The translations under genes and the position numbers were made by a program. A stretch of 64,000 nt of DNA from Neurospora tetraspora (Eukaryota; Ascomycota; Sordariomycetes; Sordariales; Sordariaceae): contig NW_026944385.1 in NCBI RefSeq assembly GCF_033439725.1, positions 4,125,001 to 4,189,000 of the forward strand, read 5' to 3'. Below are positions 1-12,877 of the stretch, piece after piece. The stretch's first letter is position 1; each line of letters opens with the position of its first letter. The notes under the pieces were generated by a model. It did no database searches. It was not told the origin of the DNA and saw only the letters and a list, made by a program, of their open reading frames with translations.

Positions 1-230
1 CGAGGTAGCACATAAGGGAAACAGGACGTTTCAAAGAGCACATCCCAATATGCCGCATATTGTCTCAAATTCCATGCGCAATAGAGGTTGACAGCGTGGG
101 GGGCTGAGTCAGGTTTGACACACAATGGGGTCAGCCACTCGAGCCTCCCATAGTGCTTGCATAATTCGCATCGTAAAGTTGTGCGCATCGATATGCTCTT
201 GCTCACTCATGATTCCATCCAGTACTGGGA
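1..230. other. Intergenic, no gene seen
   Basis: Short ORFs exist on both strands but none has protein-like composition, a recognisable motif or a credible intron pattern. Nothing supportable is seen apart from the element that begins at 231. Confidence 0.5.
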
Positions 231-444
231 TACCGCTTTTTTTCATTCGATTTGGATTCCTTCTAGCCAGCTGCAGTATAGTACTGCCCACTTTTCCAAG
301 CCTCCTGCAAGGAAGAGTGGGAGAGTGGGTATGTGAACGTGGCCACACAAGGGGGTGAGATTGGTTGAAGCCCCTGTTGGGCCCAGATATTCCCGGCGCT
401 ATACCTGTTCTGAGGGTATCCAAATCGAATGAAAAAAAGCGGTA
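231..444. mobile_element. MITE-like element, copy 1 (TIR family A)
   Basis: The ends are perfect inverted repeats of 27 bp that start TACCGCTTTTTTTCATTCG and read the same inward from 444. The outermost TA on both sides could be a TA target duplication, as in Tc1/mariner-derived MITEs, or part of the repeat. The right-hand ~85 bp (from about 355) is nearly identical to the right end of the element at 46015-46267. Differences between the copies are mostly C/T transitions. The body is 214 bp with no coding capacity, so it must be non-autonomous. The left-interior part is not shared with copy 2. Confidence 0.8.
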
Positions 445-3400
445 GAGTGACCATACAGCCATGCTCCGTGCCAACTACTTGAGCGCAACTTCCTTCCGCA
501 ATTTGATGATCTGAAGATCGATCAGGACTGATGAGCATCGTGAATCGGGCAACCATGACGAACATGTAGAGCGTGTAGGAAAATCTTCAAGACGCCATCA
601 AGCACTAAAACGGCCATATACGAACGATCCATGAGTTGTGGCGCACTCGGGCGCACTCGGGCGCAATACATGCCGAGCTATTAAGTAGCACAGTCGACGT
701 ATTGGGGGGATCTGGGGCTTGGCCCATGCGAGATTCCGAACTCTTTAAGATGGACTGCGGAAATGAAAAAATCGAAGAAGGAAAGATGGCATGAGTCTGC
801 CCAATGCCAGCTCCCGCAACACTTATTCGCCGTCCCTGGGTGTCATTACAACCATGCTGTGCATATATCGAACTGGAAGAACGGGCATCCGAACGCCTTT
901 CGGATCATAACCAGGGATCAAACGTAAGGAAAAGGTAGAGATCGGTCAGAAATACGAAAGAAAAGCTTGGTGTGTGAGGGGATCGGGAACTGGGCCAGCT
1001 GAGATGCTCAAGTCGGGTGTTTTTGAGAGCTCCTTTTTGAAGCTGGGGAAGATGTTATGAAGTCCCAAAGCGCAGAAGCACCTTAGCTGTTGTGCCACAC
1101 CAAGCACCGCAACTAACATCGGCACGATCAAGGTACCAGTACTTTTCCATGTACCTGTCAACGTCCCAAGTGGTTATCAAGAGGATTCGAAACAAGCTGT
1201 GTCAGGCCCTTGCGCAGTTGTAAGGGAAACGGAACCAGTTCCCGTGGGTTGATAGCCCTTTAGACCCCCCGACGAGCGTGATAAGAAGGTTGAGTTTGGC
1301 AACAGGTATGTGAGTAGGTAGTTGTAAGACCATAATGGGCGTCCGAGATCCGGACTTCCGCCAAAGCCCCGTGGCCACTCAGCCTTTCTAGGAGAGCGCT
1401 CTCAGCCGGGGATCACAACTCTCCTCAACCCTTCTCACTGCCATCTTGGCGCAAAGTAGGAGAAAAACTTGCGAGAAAAAGTAAGAGCATTAAGAGGCGT
1501 GGCCTCCAGTCATGTTGCAATAAACCAGAATGGTGAGGGAAGAGTATGAAACCAGGAACAATGGGTTGAGATGTCATGTTTTACCAGGTATGTAGTGTGC
1601 CTGAAGAACATGCGCGCCATCATGCACACCAAAATAGTCAATGATAGCGCAGCATGACTCTGGGGCAACGAAGTCTGTCGAAGGACCACAGGCCACGTGA
1701 TGACCCTTGGAGCTACCATCTAACTGAAACTGCAAAAGGGGTGGGGAGTGAGCCTCGAAAGCATGGCTGGAGGTGTCTGAGTGGGGGAGAGGGGAAAAGG
1801 CAAAGAGGGGGGCCGAATAAATGACAGCCGCTTGAAAGTTTAACCGGATCATCAACCACCATGATCCAGTGGTCGGATGGACGGAGCCGTTGCGGGAAGA
1901 TCTCACGAGAGGATGAGTATGTACGTGTCTCCGTCCAGTCGGTTCTCGTGAGGTTGAGCTCTGTGTTGCTGCCTGTAACAAGGATGCCATTCTCAAGATG
2001 CAGAATACGACTCTGCTCAAGTCAATGACGGAGTTCGCTCCTAGCACAGAGACTTGGCAGTTGATACACGCTGGGGCTTGAGCATAGTGCTAGGTAGAGG
2101 TATAGTCTTGAGGGGCAGGCTGGGCCGTAATCTGGCCTTGCCGTGCCCTCCATCTCCGGCTTTCTCGGGACTTTTTGGTGAAGCATGTGCCGTGTAGAGC
2201 TGCAGTCTTCTCGATTGCGGGAAAGCTTCGTAGACGTGGTGGTGCAGCGGGAAGCCTAATTTGGCTGTTGCGAGATATCATAATGTTCTTGGCGGGTGGT
2301 GGTGGTCGTGTTGGCATGAAGCGAGGCGGTGAGTTGGAAGAGGAGAAAGAGGACGTGACAGATGCTGGAACAACAACAGCAACTGAAGAAAAGAGCAGGC
2401 TGAGCAACATGGTGCTCCTTCCATTTCTCCCTCTTGCACCATTGGCATCTCCATTGCTGACCAGCAGGAAATTTTTCAATAGGTTGAGAATGACGCAACC
2501 GGATCAGACACTGCCGGTAATGTGGTGGAAGCGAGATGTCAGAGGATGGGGGATCGCACCTGCCAGAGTTGGGCGCACAACATCGCAGGCCCCACGTCGA
2601 GATGCTACTGCATGTACTGTAGATGGTACTTTTTCAGCCGTACCTTCCTAGGGTAGGTCGCGGTTCACAAGGGTGCCATGACAGGTACCTGGTACCTCGC
2701 GAGACAGTCTCGGTATGCCAAGAAGATGGTGTTGTTGAGTTTCGGGAATACCTAAAAAGATAAAGCAGTGAGGGGTAACTTAGGTTTTGCTGCTGGCGCT
2801 AGCGTTGTATGAGTGCAAATTCCATCTCCGAGTTTGGACCCTAATTCTGGGCATTATTATGTCGCATGCCACTCTTCTTCTCCCTCCTTCTTTTCTGGCT
2901 ATAAATAATAAAGAGAACGTCCGGCTAACGGCTTCGTTGGGACTGATGAGTGTGTGATGCCGAGACTTGATCGGGTTGCAATGACAACCGCCTCGACCAG
3001 AAATGAGAACATGAAACCAACAAAGATTCACCCCGCAATGTGCAAGTGCCCAACAGCCACTGCGCAAGAATAAAGGGCTTGTTCTTCCTCTACACATGTG
3101 GCATATCTACCTGACTCGAGACACTGCAGTGTTCATCTCTTCCCGCGAGTCTGGCTGCGTCCATGTCCTGTCTGTGTGCAACAGTCCTAAAAAGGGGGTG
3201 ACACAACATATAAACATGCAGTCACCGACAGCAAGGTCGAGGATGTCGAGGGTGTCGGACAGCCGGTATCTGACAGATTTCATCCCTTGTCCAAGGCGCG
3301 TTGCAACTCACCACCATGTTGGAAAAAGTCTGTAGACAGAATTAGCATGTGGTTTGAATGCTATCATCACAAGATGCTGCTGACGGTCTATCAGGTTGCC

Positions 3401-6189
3401 AAGACGAGTAGGGTTCACACTATTATGTACTCCATCTCTCAAAGCTACTGTGTGGATTTGGGATTGTCGAGGCTTGTGTTTCAGAAAGATGGGGCCAAGA
3501 TGATCACGTTATACTGCGTACATTAGACTGGATTTTAGTGATTTGGGGGACCCGGGGAGATGGGCATGAGTCCGATCTCGTCCCGGCCCCGTCGGCATCG
3601 GGCAGGACAGGACAGTCCGGTTGTGTTTCCCGGCCCTCGGTCATTGTTGCAGTGTCGAAACGGCGCCAATTCCTACTGCTCAGACATGTGCTCTGTACAT
3701 ATGCATAAAGGGCCCCGGGCTAAAAAAGCGGTGGGTGGGATATCAAGCTGTCATGATATCATGGCACATGGAATCCTCGTGCAGATATTATTGTGTAATG
3801 CCAATGAGAGCGGTCCGACTTGGCTCTTCGCTGTCTTCCGGCGGTAGTGTTGGGTCCGCCTACGTTCCCGGCCACTTTTGACGCTAGTGCGGTGCTATCC
3901 TTGCCAAAGTTTTTCCCGACTTCCTCTCTGGAGATCCTCTGGAGGAGTCTGGTGAGCAGATAGATACAGAATTTGGTCTTTGACGGTTGAAAGGGGAAAG
4001 AACTCACAAGGTCAGCATTCATGTCTTCTAGTGACTGATCACATATTGAGAACCAACAGTAGTTCCGGCTGAGCTTACCAACTGACATGCAGAGAGGAAG
4101 TTCTTCAGAGTCATGTATGTAAGCTTGGCTGTCTCTTAGACGCCGGCGGCGCATGGCTGCGAGCGTGACGAGGCTTGTAGTATAGCCTACAGCCCACAGC
4201 CGTCTCGGGTCCTTGCTTGCGAGGTCCCTCGGGAGCTAATTCGACCCCATCCCCTTTGCTGACTCGACCTTATCTGATGACCCCTCGTCGTCTTTTCCGT
4301 CTCTCTGACCCCCGTAATGACGGAAGAAGGCCAGATACGGATAGAGTTGGCGAATGGTGGGGGCGCATGGCTGCCATTGACACGCCCATCTTTTGTCTAT
4401 CCTTTCTCCATCACCAGACATTGATCGCAATGCTGAAGGACTCGGAAACATGGTGGAGCCCGGCGGTGTCTTGGGCGTTGATCTCATTGGACATCACGGG
4501 TGAATAACCGTTTGATGAAGTTGACGATGGAAACAACACGGCGCGGCGCGGCGCTGTGTCGTTGTGTCGCTGTCGGAAGCCCATGTTCGTGGCTTCGTGT
4601 GGTCTGACTCTGGAGACACTGCGGGGAGAGGAGTTGTCGAAGAACAGAAGGGTCCCGTCGTGTTCAAACGAATCATAACATGCGATCGCCTGCCCCACGG
4701 TTGCATTGCTGCTTGCTTGGCTCGTGCTTTGCAGACTTGCAGTGCCCTTTTATAGCGGGGCATGTACACATGTCTTGTATGTAAACCGCCGAAAATGGAC
4801 AGACGTTGAAGCTTTTCATGATGTCTATCAGCCGCAACGATTGGAAAAGAGCTCGAGTTGACATGTAGGAAAGAGTCGCATCGGACACTTGCACCTTGCA
4901 CGTATCTTGCATATCCGACCAAAGTCGATGAAGTCCTCCCCTCGGCAGCGCTCCATCTCTCGGCTTCAAGGACAACCTACGGTGTAGCGAGAGGTCACGG
5001 TTACATGGATCCAATGAAACTGCGTCGTATCTCAGCTGGAGCTCTCGTGCTGCAAGCTCTCTGTTCTTCAAAGACAACCCCCGCCGAAAAGGCTTGGGCC
5101 AAGGAAGTTCAAAGGAAATCGGCACACAGACGGGGAGGTGCTGTCGGCGATTCTGCAGCGACCAGCCCAAAAGAGTGTTAGTGAGGTACGTACCTCGCTA
5201 GCGCCCGCGGGATACCCTCGACAATTCATGCACGTTCTCATATCGCAAATGTGGAAGTGGCAGCACTTTTGCACGCGTGAGAGGTTCCTTCCTTGCCTTT
5301 CGCATCACTTCAGGTTCCCGTCGTGCGGTCAGTGGCCGACGAATCCATCGACGAATCCATCAACGAGTCCATCGCGGTTCCCCGTTGTTTCCCGCTCTCG
5401 CACTCCCACTGCACTGCGACTGGAGTCTGCGAGGGCAGGCACGATACCGATACTTCCAGGCTAGCACTTGGCTAGAGTTTCCTGAACAGGAAAACCCGTG
5501 ATACACCAGCCAGTGGAAAGAGCTCCGATTTCACCATGCTGGCCTTCTTGGCTTCCATTTCCTCATCCCCCCAGTCCCGTTCTCCCAGTCCTCCCTACCC
5601 ACTACACCATCTTCAAGACTTCAAGGATCTCTCTTGCTCTCCATCTTGGCGTCGACGCAGCGTCAATCAATCGTCCCATTTCTGCGTCCTCCTCCACTCA
5701 TACTACGTTACCAAGTCAAGCGATCTAAAACACCACACTAGACGAAAGCATGGAAGCTATCCAAGATCAAGATGGCACTAGAGCTAACTAGTGTACCTGG
5801 AGGTAGGCATGGCTCACATGGCCATCTCTCTTTTTTTCTATGATGCCTGCCTAGAGCACAGTTAAAGGGATTCCCTTGCTTGGCTTGGGCTCTGAGGCTG
5901 AAGTGCTCCAAGTCGGACATCAAAGAGATAGCCTCAAGACCACCAGACTGTGGAGAAGCCGAGTGCTACGCTTCAACCCTTCCCCAGAGATTAGGACGAT
6001 GGTGAGGTTACACAAATGGCAGACTGGAATAGGGCCGCGCATTGGCAACCAACTGGGAGACAAGACATGGGTCTCTTCGGTTGGATCAGAGCTTGAAGGA
6101 GGAGGTGGTGGTAGTGATAAACACCCACATCTGTCCACACCCACCCGATCCGTACATTGCAGCGCACCACGACAAGTCGAATCGGAAGC
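445..6189. other. Long gene-poor interval
   Basis: About 5.7 kb with only short ORFs (under 170 codons) that overlap one another on both strands and show no recognisable domain. A small tandem repeat of a 12-13 bp unit (GACGAATCCATC-like, about three copies) lies near 5338-5375. The palindrome AGGTACCT occurs at 2683-2690. It may hold the distal promoter of the transcription factor gene that starts at 6826. Confidence 0.45.
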
Positions 6190-6825
6190 AAATAAGGACG
6201 TCCCCCTCTCCACCACTTTTTGCCTCCCCCTGTTCTTCATGTCCCCAGTGTCTCTCATCACCAGTCACACACATCTTCAACCCCCTTGTCGACAGATCAA
6301 GACGAATTCCCTCCCTCCTACTCGTTCTCCTCACCGTCATCTAGCCTCACCTTATTACCTCTCCCTCTGACCCTTTTCGTTTTCGGTTTCCAAAGGACCA
6401 ACACGTATGAAAGACAGGTCAAGATCGACCCGCTGCCGTTGATCTACACCACCAACTGTTTCTCGCCGGTCCGAGGCGTCTCCCCATTCCCCTCCTTTCT
6501 CGATTTCTGACTGTGTAGAGATACGCTGAACTTGTATGCATGACCTTCCCATTTCATGAAATATTTCCGGACAGTGTACTGATCGACCATCTTGCTCAAG
6601 GCCAGGTTGACTAGTGCCGGGCCACAAGGTCTCTACTTTGTCACTTCAGCCCCCCCTTCCACACCTCATCATCTCGGCCTTTCTTGGCTACCCGCTCATC
6701 GGCTAGCCTTGTTTCACGCCATTCGTCTCCAGCAACTGCTTAAAGCATTGGGGGCGCCTCCCACCCTCCAAGTACCTCCCACCCTTGTTTTCACCCCTTT
6801 GGTATGGTCTCGTTAGTGACGAGTT
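6190..6825 (+). promoter_or_regulatory. CT-rich promoter/5' leader of the Zn2Cys6 gene
   Basis: The stretch is strongly pyrimidine-rich (notably 6200-6370 and 6610-6790), as is common for transcription-start regions and leaders of filamentous ascomycetes. It contains several short ATG-started ORFs that could act as upstream ORFs if transcription starts this far out. No clear TATA box was seen. The assignment as leader is inferred from composition and position. Confidence 0.4.
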
Positions 6826-9176
6826 ATGGACTCTTCACTTCCTGCCGCGTCGGATGACGGAGACCTTGCCTGGTCGGATAGCCACAGCATGGATTCGGAT
6901 GATATCCAGGGTCTTCCTCAATCATCGTCTTGGTTCACCTCGCTTTCGTCAACCTCAACTTCTGCGTCAATGTCTTCGGCCATGAGCTTTGCTCAGACTG
7001 GCCAGCTTTCACCCATCAGCAATGGCATGGACGCGTCCTATCATGGCACTGATCAATCAGGAAATTCTTGTTGCTCTTCTTCCTCCTCCGCTTCTGCCTC
7101 GGCCTCGCCTGATTTGACCCACTCGACGGCTTCTCTATCTTCTAGCGGGCACTGGGAGATGGGACTCGACAGTCACCATGGCAGTGCTGGCCACGGCCAC
7201 GGTCACCACCATGAGCTGTCGTGGGACCCGGACTCGGACGATAACATGCTGCCATTGCCAAAACTGGAGCCATTGGACGATGACGACTTCTGCATGGACC
7301 ATATCAAGGAGGCTCCAACAGATGCACTTCCAAACAGTGACGGTTCGATGCTAGATCAGCCAAAGGCGAAGCGACCCCGAGGTCGGCCCCGCAAGCACCC
7401 AATTGCGCCGGTTGTCCCTGCGAACAAGGTCACAAAGGGCCGATCCAAGACAGGCTGCCTCACTTGTCGGAAGCGCAAGAAGAAGTGTGACGAGGCAAAG
7501 CCACGGTGTAAGTAGACGTTCAATCCCAATCAGCTGTCGTTCCGTTCTAATACCGTATAGGCATGAACTGCGAAAAGAATGCAGTGGTTTGTGAGGGTTA
7601 CCCCGAGAAACAGATCTGGAAGAGTGGCAGAGAGAGGGCCGAGGAGGGTAAGCACAGCAGCCCTGGGAATACACTCGTGGTAGGACAGTCTAACATGCCC
7701 ATGCATGCAGAACGCCTCAAGTCCCACAGTTTGCCGTCTATTACAATGCAGCCACTGTTCCACGGGCTCGAGACGGTCGAGGATAGGATCTTCTGGAAGC
7801 ATTATAACGAGCATCTTAGCACGGTGTTGACCGTTGAGGGAGAACACAAGAATGCCTTCAAGGACATGATGGTGCCAATTGCAGTCAAGCATCAAGGCCT
7901 CATGCACTCCATCCTTTCGTTGGCCAGCAAACATATCGACTATGACACACCCTACGGTCTCAATATCCTCAAGAACAACCCATCGACATCGGCCCACAAG
8001 CTCCACGAACGGTCTGTGTATCACCACGATCAAGCCAGGCAAAAGTTTTACGAGGACGTGGAAGTCAGCGATGCAATGAACCCTCAAGACAAACTCCGCG
8101 TATCTGCTCGTTACGGCCAGATGCTTTGCTTCCTCCTCGAGGCATTGGCTGAGGGCAACCCGCGCGGTGAGCACCGGCTCCATCTCTCGGCATACAAGAG
8201 TCTCATTTCAAGCTCGCCGCCCGAAGACTCGGCTTTCTTCTCGTTCATTGCCGAGTTCTTCCAGTACCATATCTTTGCTGATGAGCTGATTCATTCCGTT
8301 TCAACTCTTCACCACCGTGCGGTTCCCAACGATGCCAACCACACACCAGCTATCCACCCTCCCCGGCTCCTTGGTGTTGCCGATGGGCTCTTGGAGTACC
8401 TTCCTCAAATTACCATGATACGAAACACCATCCGGCACAATATTGTCACTCAAGTCGATCCAGTTGTTGACTACGTCAGCCTTTATCGGGCGGCCGAGAT
8501 CGATGCAGCTATCAAGGACTGGACCCCTCACTGGCCCCGGGGAGACCATCGTGACCGGGTAGGACTTCTCTACAAGCACATGATGTGGATCTACCTTGTC
8601 CGGTCCGTCTACCCGCCGTCTCCTTCGGCTCCTTTGCCTCCAACAAAGTCATCTGTCCTGCCGTTTTCTACCCTGTCCAATGCCTGCCATAGTCGAACCG
8701 CTGCACCTGGGGTTACTACGCCGCCCATGTCAGCATCAACAAGCTGCACTTCGTCGCCCAAGTTGGAGGGTACAGACTATGGAATGGGCTCCGTCCCTCT
8801 CCTAAGCACCACTTCATGTTTGCGAGCCGAGTCGCCGCCACCCTCTCGCAAGCCACTCCAGCATGACCCGCGGATCACCCTGGCTGTCGAGGAGTCTTTG
8901 GGCATCATGGAATCTTTCAAGCCTAGCGACCCGTGTCAAACCCTGCTCCTCCTCCCATGCTTTATAATCGGTACGGCATGCTTCACGCCTACCCACCAGG
9001 ATCGGGTTCGGGCTGCTGTCAGAACTGTCAAGGGATACACTGGCCTTAGAAACGCCGACCGCACCTTGGAAGTTTTGGAGCATGTGTGGCAGCTCATGGA
9101 GAGTGGTGATTGGGCGGCAGTATGGGACTGGCCTCGTATTGCTCAGGGCTTGGGCTTGGATTTTATCCCTGCTTAA
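6826..9176 (+). CDS. Zn(II)2Cys6 transcription factor with AT-hook
   Basis: The CDS is join(6826..7507,7561..9176), 765 residues. The intron (53 bp, GTAAGT...TAG) falls inside the zinc cluster. Splicing restores a perfect fungal binuclear cluster, CX2CX6CX6CX2CX6C, with cysteines at about 211, 214, 221, 228, 231 and 238. An AT-hook core (PRGRPRK, about 184-190) sits just before it. The first 180 residues are S/D-rich and probably disordered or activating. The rest, ending in a W-rich segment near the C terminus, fits the fungal-specific factor middle region (Fungal_trans_2 type). The cluster and the CEGYPEKQIW linker resemble the PRO1/ADV-1/NosA developmental regulators, but this is memory-based and unproven. 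It is a nuclear DNA-binding protein with unknown targets. The start is the first ATG of the open frame, preceded by a CT-rich leader. Confidence 0.9.
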
Positions 9177-10660
9177 ACCCTTTGGGTCGTACGAGAGTTG
9201 GATTCCCAAGACTCATGGTTCAGGCAGCAAGGTTGCTAAGATCTTGCTTTCATATACTAACAAACCACATGCCGCTTGATTCCTTTCGGATTGTCCTCGT
9301 TTTCATCGTCTTTTTTCTTTGAATTTTCCCCCCCTATTTCAGCTCTTATCATGTCGGTTGGTGTTACGGAATTCAGGATACTGGGTCATGTATTTTCCTT
9401 TTGTCATTCGCTTAAGCGTGGAGTGAATAGGGCATTTTTTGGCTTCTTACATCCGATTTCTCGTTCATGGCAATTTGGTACTTCAGAAAGATGGCATGGA
9501 AAGGTGTTGTAAGGGAATTACTAACATGTATGCAAGGGCGATGGCGAAACTTGGTTGGATCAGGAAATTACAAGCATACACTTGCACTACATCTAAGCAG
9601 ACGGATACACAGAAACAGAACAGCCTCCCCAGAAGACAGAGGAGCTGGGTACAAGGGGAAGCACAAAACATAAAAAAGCATTCAAGGGGACGGGGGGTAA
9701 AGGAGAGACAACGGAAGACGGTTAGGAGTTTGATTTGGCTGAAGGTACAGGGGCATCGGATCATAGGGGCTTTGGGGTAAGAGGATGGGGTCAAAGAGCA
9801 TAGGGGAAAATGTGGTCAAGAGACATATGGAATGGCGTTCTCTCGTTAGGATTTGACTTTTAAAAACATTTGGCCATGGTCGAGTGGCGGGTGCCACAGG
9901 TTTTATCGTTTCTTGGATATTTACGCTCGCTGGTATATTTAAAGCGCTATGGGAAGGTGTTCTAGGAAGTATTTGCAAAGGAAGGGGCCCCACTTGAGGA
10001 TTGGCATGTGCATGGGCACGGGAATGGGCACAAGATGGGAAACACTCGCTGACTTGAGATGCGTCACGTCACAATATGGTGACACGAAATGAATAAAATG
10101 ATGGTCTTCTCTCGTTGGATCAATAACCTTTTCCCTCTTTCCCATGAACAAGTGTCAATTCTCGCCACTGCCCTGTTCTGCTTGGTCATAGAGGACTCCC
10201 CTATATTTCGATGCGATCGGGTTCAACGTTGATCTGGGCTGGAGGAAAAGCTGGCTGTCAGCAATGCAATAACATTATCGCAAGAGTAGGTAAAATTACG
10301 AGAACATCTGGCTATCTTCGGCCTGATTAAGTTCACACCTCAGATGACGATGATAGTAATAAGGTGGTCAATTATCCTCCGGTTAAATAGGATAAGAAGG
10401 GTGACACAACGGGGCGTACCCAACATGACAGACCATTTCCAGGAAAGCGGAATGATACTCTCCAGGGTTCGCTACAACTTTTGAACGTTCGGGTTTAATC
10501 GCTTCAACTGCTACTGTAACTAACGCTCACTTCCTTCCTATGTAGAGGTATGAAATGGAAACCTTCTCGACAGATCCATAAAGGTACCTTATTCTCTCCT
10601 TTCGACCCACAAGTTTGACCAAGACACTTCCGTTCAAACACTTGAAAACCAAACATCATC
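9177..10660. other. Intergenic: 3' UTR and promoter
   Basis: About 1.5 kb between two same-strand genes. ORFs here are short and overlapping, with no recognisable domain. The AT-richer first part probably holds the 3' UTR of the transcription factor gene. AGGTACCT at 10582-10589 lies in the promoter of the next gene. Confidence 0.5.
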
Positions 10661-11920
10661 ATGATGCCTCACAAACAACAACATCGCCATATCCGCCAGC
10701 GGTATCTCTCCATCATCAACATCCTCGTAACAATAACAGCAATCCTCTTCGCCTCACCCGTCCATGCCATCCCCACCTTTACCGTCGCCGCGGATATCCC
10801 CCCTAATGCACATGCTGCACCAACGCCAACACAAATACCACCGTCACCAACACCAACTACGACAGCGACTACTTACACAGTAACCAAGATCTCCTCAACA
10901 ACTCTAACAACCGTCTCTCCCGTCTTGCACATCTCTCCGCACATTTTGTCTCTTATTACTACCATGACGGTTACCACTTATGAGCCTTGGCCTGCTTTTC
11001 CTTCTTTGGGGAATGATCTTGGTTTAACATGGTCGTCACCATGGTCGACGACAGTCTTGGAGGAGGTGGTTAGTAGCGTTACTTGGGTTGAGAGGAGGCG
11101 GTATTTGGAGGGCAGGGGCACGGGGTTAAAGGGGGAAGGGGACATGGAGGAGGATGGCGAGGAAGAAGGGAAAGAGGAAGAAACAACAGTAACGAGCTTC
11201 GTGGTAACGACGGAGAATACATGGGTTGTCCACCCTGCTGGGGGGCCGACGGGCATCTTTTTGGCGACGGGGGTGGGAGTAGTGGTGGGTTGTGGGGGGT
11301 GTTCTTTGGCTCCCGCTCAGCCGACGACTGGATCTGGATCGAGACTGGGAAGAGCCGCAGAAACAGAGGAACCAGCAGCCAGGAGGTGGGAACAAAGCAC
11401 AGCACAAGAGCAAGAGAACGTCACTCGAGACAAGCCAAAAAAAGGTCAGTTAGGGGCGGACATGACATGGACCACCGAAGCGGAGGCTACGGTAGTGGTA
11501 GTGGAAGAAGATCCAATCTGCAAATCAACCAACCTGACTACTGGGTGTCAGGGACAATGTATCTGGAAACCGGCATTCCGATTTACGACCACCCACCAAG
11601 CAATCAATTCCACGTTCCCGGATACCTCTTCCTCCTCCCCCTCCACTACTCGCCCAGAAGCCCACCCAGCAACAGCAGCCACAGGCCTCGGAACAGGAAC
11701 ATACTGGTGCCTCCACATCCACCCCTACCACTACGCCGACCCATCTATGCGCATGGGTCGAGCATGCTGGGGTTCCTACCTGCGTTATCGCCAGCTCAAC
11801 GCGCCTTGTCTGGTCGGTGATGTCGGCATGGCTTGTTTGCCTTGTGTGAAAGGGGGAGAGGGGGAACCAGGGAAGAAGGATGAGAGTTGGGATGCGGTGT
11901 TTTGGGAGGGGGAGGAGTAA
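10661..11920 (+). CDS. Putative secreted Thr/Pro- and Cys-containing protein
   Basis: An uninterrupted ORF of 419 residues starts with a tandem ATG ATG. The N terminus has a basic stretch followed by a hydrophobic core (about residues 18-36) ending VHA, a typical signal peptide with likely cleavage near residue 36. Residues 45-110 are rich in T, P and S, as expected for an O-glycosylated stalk. The middle is acidic (G/E repeats). The C-terminal 150 residues hold about a dozen cysteines (CQGQC, YWCLH, RACWG, CLVGD, CLPC), suggesting a disulfide-bonded extracellular domain. No family is recognised. It could be a cell-wall or secreted protein. The middle G/E-rich portion might hide a missed intron, but the frame is open throughout. 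Confidence 0.6.
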   Translation: MMPHKQQHRHIRQRYLSIINILVTITAILFASPVHAIPTFTVAADIPPNAHAAPTPTQIPPSPTPTTTATTYTVTKISSTTLTTVSPVLHISPHILSLITTMTVTTYEPWPAFPSLGNDLGLTWSSPWSTTVLEEVVSSVTWVERRRYLEGRGTGLKGEGDMEEDGEEEGKEEETTVTSFVVTTENTWVVHPAGGPTGIFLATGVGVVVGCGGCSLAPAQPTTGSGSRLGRAAETEEPAARRWEQSTAQEQENVTRDKPKKGQLGADMTWTTEAEATVVVVEEDPICKSTNLTTGCQGQCIWKPAFRFTTTHQAINSTFPDTSSSSPSTTRPEAHPATAATGLGTGTYWCLHIHPYHYADPSMRMGRACWGSYLRYRQLNAPCLVGDVGMACLPCVKGGEGEPGKKDESWDAVFWEGEE

Positions 11921-12160
11921 GTGAGGGGGGAAGGTGGAATGCACATGGGGAAGGATGGGGAAATGGGGAAGGGGAGAGGTGTGAGGATGGGGAAATGGGA
12001 AATGGAAAATGGAAAATGGAAAATGGGAAAAGAGCGATGGGGGGTATCGAACAGTGATAGTGATTGGGAAAGATGGGAAGATGGAAGAAATGCGGGAAGG
12101 TGCTGGTCTGGATGTGCCTCCTTTGGCCAGCCAAACAGCTAGCAACTTCACCACTTCTGG
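11921..12160 (+). repeat. Purine-rich tract with ATGGAAA-type repeats
   Basis: Downstream of the secreted-protein gene the plus strand is almost all purine. It contains a short run of near-perfect 7-bp units (TGGAAAA) at about 11990-12032. It probably belongs to the 3' UTR or spacer. Confidence 0.6.
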
Positions 12161-12792
12161 GGTTCTTCATTAAACATCGAGGAGGAGAACGGTAAATTCA
12201 ACGTGGGTGGAAGGAGGTAAGGTACCTTACTGCCTACGTGCCTGCTGTATGCATCGTGAAGGTGACCAGTACCGGTACCTGCATGCCCTCCAGTTTTTTC
12301 AAGTTTTGCAAAGCTCACTGCATCTGGCCGGGATCAAACATCATCATCATGATCATCATCTACCCACTGGTTTTCCAGAACTGTGTGACATTTTATTGCG
12401 TCTTCTACCTAAATCCTGTCTTTTGAGGTATGGGATGCTCCGTCTTCAGTGAGAGCTCTATGTCGCTCTTGAGGGCACATGCCCCAGATTGTTCTCAATG
12501 GATACCTAGCTACTCTATAATAACCAAAGAGAGCGGTATTGGACTGTCCATGTTCGGTTTATTCTTACGACCACTCGCCCGGCTTACTTCGACTTCCCCC
12601 ATTCCCTAGAAGGTACCTCTAATCTATCAAACCCCCACGCCCAAACCAACTCATGCTTTTCCGGTCGGTAACCACCCGCTTAGAGCAGGTATCGGACAGG
12701 GCAGCATGGCTTTGGCTCGGTTGCTTGTTGCATTTTTGGCACTTTAGTGAGCAAGCAAGCCGCCACAAAGCCATGCTGCCCAGATACCCATT
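12161..12792. other. Intergenic
   Basis: No coding signal. AGGTACCT palindromes occur at 12220-12227 and 12611-12618. The stretch leads into the fragment mosaic that begins near 12793. Confidence 0.5.
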
Positions 12793-12877
12793 GTCGCCTT
12801 GTCATCGGCAACCTGGCCCAACACGGATCCGTTGGCAACGCGAGCATGGGTCTCCATCATCCCTCGGACTCCCTCCG
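12793..12877 (-). pseudogene. Duplicated fragment 1 of the 28-kb gene
   Basis: The reverse complement of these 85 bp is almost identical to 28670-28754, inside the third exon of the gene that starts at 27696 (region encoding VRGMMETHAR...LGQVADD). Only a few substitutions are visible. It is isolated from any start codon or complete reading frame, so it is a gene shard. Confidence 0.8.

Noticed and set aside
4494-5170. Overlapping minus-strand ORFs of 142 and 165 codons
   Set aside because: They overlap in different frames with R/L/C-rich random-looking composition and no motif.
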